From the NCBI GenBank assembly GCA_030680355.1, contig JAUXVF010000031.1:310001-374000 (forward strand): a stretch of 64,000 nucleotides of DNA, in the 5' to 3' direction. This stretch comes from Caulobacter sp. (GTDB lineage Bacteria > Pseudomonadota > Alphaproteobacteria > Caulobacterales > Caulobacteraceae). The position numbers and the translations under genes were made by a program. Below are positions 61,475 through 64,000 of the stretch, piece after piece. Under the pieces are notes generated by a model that worked only from the letters and a program-made list of their open reading frames with translations, searched no databases and was not told the DNA's origin. The stretch's first letter is position 1, and each line of letters starts with the position of its first letter.

Positions 61475-61987
61475 ATGAGCGTACACACCCTCGATCTTGG
61501 CCAGGACCCGGCCGCCGACGCCCGCGCGCTGCGCGACGCGTTCGGCTGTTTCACCACCGGGGTGACCGTGGTCACCACCCTCAGGGACGGCGCGCCCGCG
61601 GGCTTCACGGCCAACAGCTTCACCTCGATTTCGCTGGACCCGCCCCTGGCGCTGATCTCGATCGGCCTGACCGCCTCCTGCCGGCCGGCGCTCGAGGCCA
61701 GCGGCGTCTTCGTGGTCAATGTTCTGCATGTGGGACAGGAAGCCCTGGCGCGGCAGTTCACCCGCAAGGCCGGCGACCGGTTCGAGGGCCTGACCCCCGA
61801 AACCTGGCATACCGGCGCCCCGGTGCTGCCCGGCTGCATGGGCAATTTCGAATGCCGGGTCGACACCGCCTTCGACGCCGGCGACCACCGCGTCTTCATC
61901 GGCCATATTCTCAAGGTGCGTCACGACGCGGCCCATGAGCCGCTGGTCTTCCTGCGCGGCGGCTACCGCAAGGTGCATACGGACTAG
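61475..61987 (+). CDS. Flavin reductase family protein (FMN-binding)
   Basis: A 170-aa flavin reductase-like protein: LRDAFGCFTTGVTVVTTL, GFTANSFTSISLDPPLALISIG and HVLHVGQEALARQF-like VVNVLHVGQEALARQF show the split-barrel FMN-binding fold of the HpaC/RutF/ActVB group. It reduces FMN or FAD with NAD(P)H and can supply reduced flavin to a two-component monooxygenase. No such monooxygenase is next to it; the luciferase-like protein at 35864 is a possible distant partner. The stop codon lies inside the first unit of the G-rich repeat that follows. Confidence 0.88.
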   Translation: MSVHTLDLGQDPAADARALRDAFGCFTTGVTVVTTLRDGAPAGFTANSFTSISLDPPLALISIGLTASCRPALEASGVFVVNVLHVGQEALARQFTRKAGDRFEGLTPETWHTGAPVLPGCMGNFECRVDTAFDAGDHRVFIGHILKVRHDAAHEPLVFLRGGYRKVHTD

Positions 61988-62130
61988 GGCGTAGGGCGTA
62001 GGGACTAGGGACTAGGGACTAGGGAGTAGGGAGTAGGGCGTGGCCAGGTGAGGCAGGGGCCAACCCCAACCCCCAACCCCTGACCCCTGACTCCTACTCC
62101 CTACTCCTTAGTCCCTACTCCCTACGCCCC
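61984..62130. repeat. G-rich 7-bp tandem repeat with inverted copy (hairpin)
   Basis: Eight units of 7 bases, (C/G)TAGGG(A/C), run from 61984 to 62039. A less regular inverted copy (CTACTCCCTA... units) runs from about 62088 to 62130, so the segment can fold into a long imperfect hairpin. Its tip holds TGGCC...GGCCA (62041-62062). The GGG runs at 7-base spacing also fit a G-quadruplex. The first unit includes the stop codon of the flavin reductase. It may be a dispersed repeat or a terminator-like element. Confidence 0.85.
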
Positions 62131-62216
62131 CCCTGCCGCCACGTCATACTTGGCGAGGTCGTGCGCAGGGCTTAAGTGACGCGCACGTCAACGAAAATTG
62201 AACCGGGAGAACCACC

Positions 62217-63389
62217 ATGGGTGAAGCCTATATCGTCGCGGCGGCGCGCACCGCCGGTGGCCGCAAGGGCGGCCGTCTGAGCGGGGTTCACCCCGTCGAT
62301 CTCGCCGGCCAGGTGCTCAAGTCGCTGGTCGAGCGCACCAACGCCGACCCCGCTCTGATCGAGGACGTGATCATGGGCTGCGTCAGCCAGGGCGGCGAAC
62401 AGGCCGTCAACGTCGCGCGCAACGCGGTGCTGGCCTCGGGTCTGCCCGAAAGCGTGCCGGCCACCTCCGTCGACCGCCAGTGCGGCTCCTCGCAGCAGGC
62501 CCTGCACTTCGCCGCCGCCACCGTGATGAGCGGCCAGATGGACGTGGTCATCGCCGCCGGCGTCGAGAGCATGAGCCGCGTGCCCATGGGCAGCCCCTCG
62601 ATCCTGGCCCTCAAGGCCGGTCAGGGCAGCTACATGAGCCCGGCCATGCAGGCCCGCTATCCCGGCATCCAGTTCAGCCAGTTCGCCGGCGCCGAGATGA
62701 TCGCCAAGAAGTACGGCTTCACCAAGGACGACCTCGACGCCTTCGCCTTCGCCAGCCACCAGAAGGCCATCGCGGCCACCAAGGCCGGCACCTTTGACGG
62801 CGAGATCGTCGGCATCGAGATCACCACCGCCGACGGCAAGACCGAAACCCATGTCATCGACGAGGGCATCCGGTTCGACGCCAGCCTCGAGGGCATCAAG
62901 GGCGTCAAGCTGCTGGTCGAGGGCGGGTCGGTCACCGCCGCCAGCTCCAGCCAGATCTGCGACGGCGCCTCGGGCCTGCTGGTGGTCAACGAGCGTGGCC
63001 TCAAGGCCCTGGGCGTCGAGCCCCTGGCCCGCATCCACCACATGACCGTCACCGGCGGCGACCCCGTCGTGATGCTCGAAGAGCCGGTCTTCGCCACCCA
63101 GAAGGCCCTCAAGCGGGCCGGTATGAAGATCGACGAGATCGATCTCTATGAGGTCAACGAAGCCTTCGCCCCGGTGCCCCTGGCCTGGCTGCAGGGCAAC
63201 AACGCCGATCCCGACCGCCTGAACATCTCCGGCGGCGCCATCGCCCTGGGCCACCCGCTGGGCGGTTCCGGCGCCAAGCTGATGGCCACCCTGGTCCATA
63301 ACCTGCGCCGCACCGGCAAACGCTACGGCCTGCAGACCATGTGCGAAGGCGGCGGCCTGGCCAATGTGACGATCATCGAGCGACTCTGA
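62217..63389 (+). CDS. Acetyl-CoA acetyltransferase (thiolase)
   Basis: A 390-aa degradative/biosynthetic thiolase with all catalytic residues: nucleophilic Cys89 (DRQCGSS), NEAF (VNEAFAP), His346 (LGHPLGGSG) and Cys376 (TMCEGGG). It catalyses thiolysis of 3-ketoacyl-CoA, or condensation of acetyl-CoA. In contrast to the thiolase-like genes at 1-452 and 21531, this is a conventional one. GGGAG lies 5-8 bases ahead of the ATG. It stands alone between the G-rich repeat and a strong terminator. It looks like a housekeeping fatty-acid or PHB gene rather than part of the catabolic island. Confidence 0.94.
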   Translation: MGEAYIVAAARTAGGRKGGRLSGVHPVDLAGQVLKSLVERTNADPALIEDVIMGCVSQGGEQAVNVARNAVLASGLPESVPATSVDRQCGSSQQALHFAAATVMSGQMDVVIAAGVESMSRVPMGSPSILALKAGQGSYMSPAMQARYPGIQFSQFAGAEMIAKKYGFTKDDLDAFAFASHQKAIAATKAGTFDGEIVGIEITTADGKTETHVIDEGIRFDASLEGIKGVKLLVEGGSVTAASSSQICDGASGLLVVNERGLKALGVEPLARIHHMTVTGGDPVVMLEEPVFATQKALKRAGMKIDEIDLYEVNEAFAPVPLAWLQGNNADPDRLNISGGAIALGHPLGGSGAKLMATLVHNLRRTGKRYGLQTMCEGGGLANVTIIERL

Positions 63390-63408
63390 TCGCGCCGTAG
63401 CCGTTACA

Positions 63409-63446
63409 GAAAGGGCCGCTCGCCAATCCGGTGAGCGGCCCTTTTC
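63409..63446 (+). terminator. Rho-independent terminator after the thiolase gene
   Basis: GAAAGGGCCGCTC (63409-63421) pairs with GAGCGGCCCTTTTC (63433-63446) around an 11-base loop, 19 bases after the thiolase stop. The A-rich left and U-rich right ends of the stem are the usual bidirectional pattern, which would also suit the convergent sugar dehydrogenase gene. Confidence 0.85.
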
Positions 63447-63478
63447 GTATCTGATCCTCCCCCGCTTGCTGGGGAGGA

Positions 63479-64000
63479 TTACTTTGAGGCCGCCACCCGC
63501 CACACGACATTGCCCACGTCGTCGGCGACCAGCAGCGCGCCGGCCCGGTTGACCAGCACGCCGACGGGGCGACCCTGGGCCTGGCCCTTGGCGTCGAGGA
63601 AGCCGATCAGGAAGTCCTGGGTCGCGCCGGCCGGCTTGCCGCCCTGGAAGGGTACGAACACCACCTTGTAGCCACTGACCGGCTTGCGGTTCCACGAGCC
63701 GTGCTGGCCGATGAAGGCCCCGCCCACATAGGCCTGCGGGAAGTGAGGCGGCGGGGTCGCGCCGGCCGCGAGGTCGTACACCGGCGCCATCGGATAGAAG
63801 GCCAGTCCCAGAGACGCGGTGTGGGCCCCCAGGGCGTAGTCGGGGACGATCGCCTTCGCCACCATGTCCGGCCGCTGCGGCTGCACCCGGTCGTCGACAT
63901 GCTGGCCGAAGTAGCTCCACGGCCAGCCGTAGTGGCCGCCGTCGCGGACGCTGGTCATATAGTCGGGGACCAGGTTGTCGCCGAGCATGTCGCGCTCGTT
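63479..64000 (-). CDS. PQQ-type sugar (sorbosone) dehydrogenase, C-terminal part
   Basis: A minus-strand frame open to the right edge; about 174 C-terminal residues are visible and the start is outside the window. The segments [46 protein letters not shown] and [23 protein letters not shown] are those of the soluble aldose-sugar/sorbosone dehydrogenase beta-propeller family, in which GxHGSWNR is a highly conserved block. It would oxidise sugars or related alcohols in the periplasm with PQQ. Any signal peptide is out of view. Confidence 0.88.
   Translation of the reverse strand, partial: NERDMLGDNLVPDYMTSVRDGGHYGWPWSYFGQHVDDRVQPQRPDMVAKAIVPDYALGAHTASLGLAFYPMAPVYDLAAGATPPPHFPQAYVGGAFIGQHGSWNRKPVSGYKVVFVPFQGGKPAGATQDFLIGFLDAKGQAQGRPVGVLVNRAGALLVADDVGNVVWRVAASK

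Noticed and set aside
61984..62130. CRISPR array
   Set aside because: The units are 7 bases long and contiguous, without spacers of constant size, and there are no cas genes.
62172..63920. 582-codon open frame on the minus strand
   Set aside because: Antisense to the acetyl-CoA acetyltransferase gene and crosses its terminator; a shadow of high-GC codons.

Overview
The window is high-GC DNA on which almost every stretch is coding, with short spacers, many ATGA/GTGA start-stop overlaps and several TTG or GTG starts. Together with a heme-type FixL/FixJ pair followed by a single-domain receiver, a large TonB-dependent receptor, and a very large set of CoA-dependent catabolic genes, it suggests an alphaproteobacterium, most likely of the Caulobacterales (Phenylobacterium/Caulobacter type). 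The taxonomic call is an inference; no rRNA or tRNA gene is present to support it.

Positions 1 to about 47.9 kb form a catabolic gene island. It starts inside an SCP2/lipid-transfer type thiolase and a TetR regulator. A leftward block follows (BenA/BenB-type Rieske oxygenase alpha and beta subunits, an SDR, an enoyl-CoA hydratase), divergent from a GntR regulator. A rightward block (5.9-14.9 kb) then encodes an SDR, a BphC-type extradiol dioxygenase, a 596-aa acyl-CoA dehydrogenase, an atypical SDR, a fused indolepyruvate:ferredoxin oxidoreductase-type 2-oxoacid oxidoreductase and a MaoC-like protein. A second rightward block (15.1-29.2 kb) encodes a class III CoA-transferase, a small conserved-looking protein, two AMP-forming CoA ligases, an amidohydrolase, a Cys-less thiolase with its DUF35 partner, three acyl-CoA dehydrogenases, a nitroreductase, a MerR regulator and an SDR. 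From 29.2 to 45.5 kb come further SDRs, a TonB-dependent receptor, an APH-fold phosphotransferase, a luciferase-like flavin oxidoreductase, a cytochrome P450, a SnoaL-like protein, a DUF2889 protein, a second amidohydrolase, GntR and TetR regulators and an MFS transporter. A tandem-domain CoA-transferase ends the island. In total there are nine SDRs, four acyl-CoA dehydrogenases and four enzymes or domains for making CoA thioesters.

Read as a pathway, the genes fit uptake of a hydrophobic polycyclic or phenolic substrate through the TonB receptor, hydroxylation by P450 and Rieske oxygenase, meta cleavage by the extradiol dioxygenase, oxidative decarboxylation of the resulting 2-oxoacid to a CoA ester by the fused oxidoreductase, and then beta-oxidation and (retro-)aldol or thiolytic steps. 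An extradiol dioxygenase plus fused 2-oxoacid oxidoreductase, with P450 and TonB receptor, recalls the estrogen (4,5-seco) clusters of sphingomonads, but the substrate cannot be fixed from sequence alone. Two promoters share a 12-bp element next to the GntR gene, and KstR-like boxes lie ahead of the TonB receptor.

From 48 to 53 kb there is an AraC regulator followed by a LuxE-like and LuxC-like acyl reductase pair with no luxAB, and an aldo/keto reductase. From 53 kb to the end the content looks like chromosomal backbone: a lipoprotein carboxylesterase, FixL-FixJ-receiver, a small unknown protein, free-methionine-(R)-sulfoxide reductase, a polysaccharide-type trio (GNAT, GT2, HxD...H protein), a flavin reductase, a striking G-rich 7-bp repeat hairpin, an acetyl-CoA acetyltransferase with a strong terminator, and the C-terminal part of a PQQ-type sugar dehydrogenase running off the right edge.
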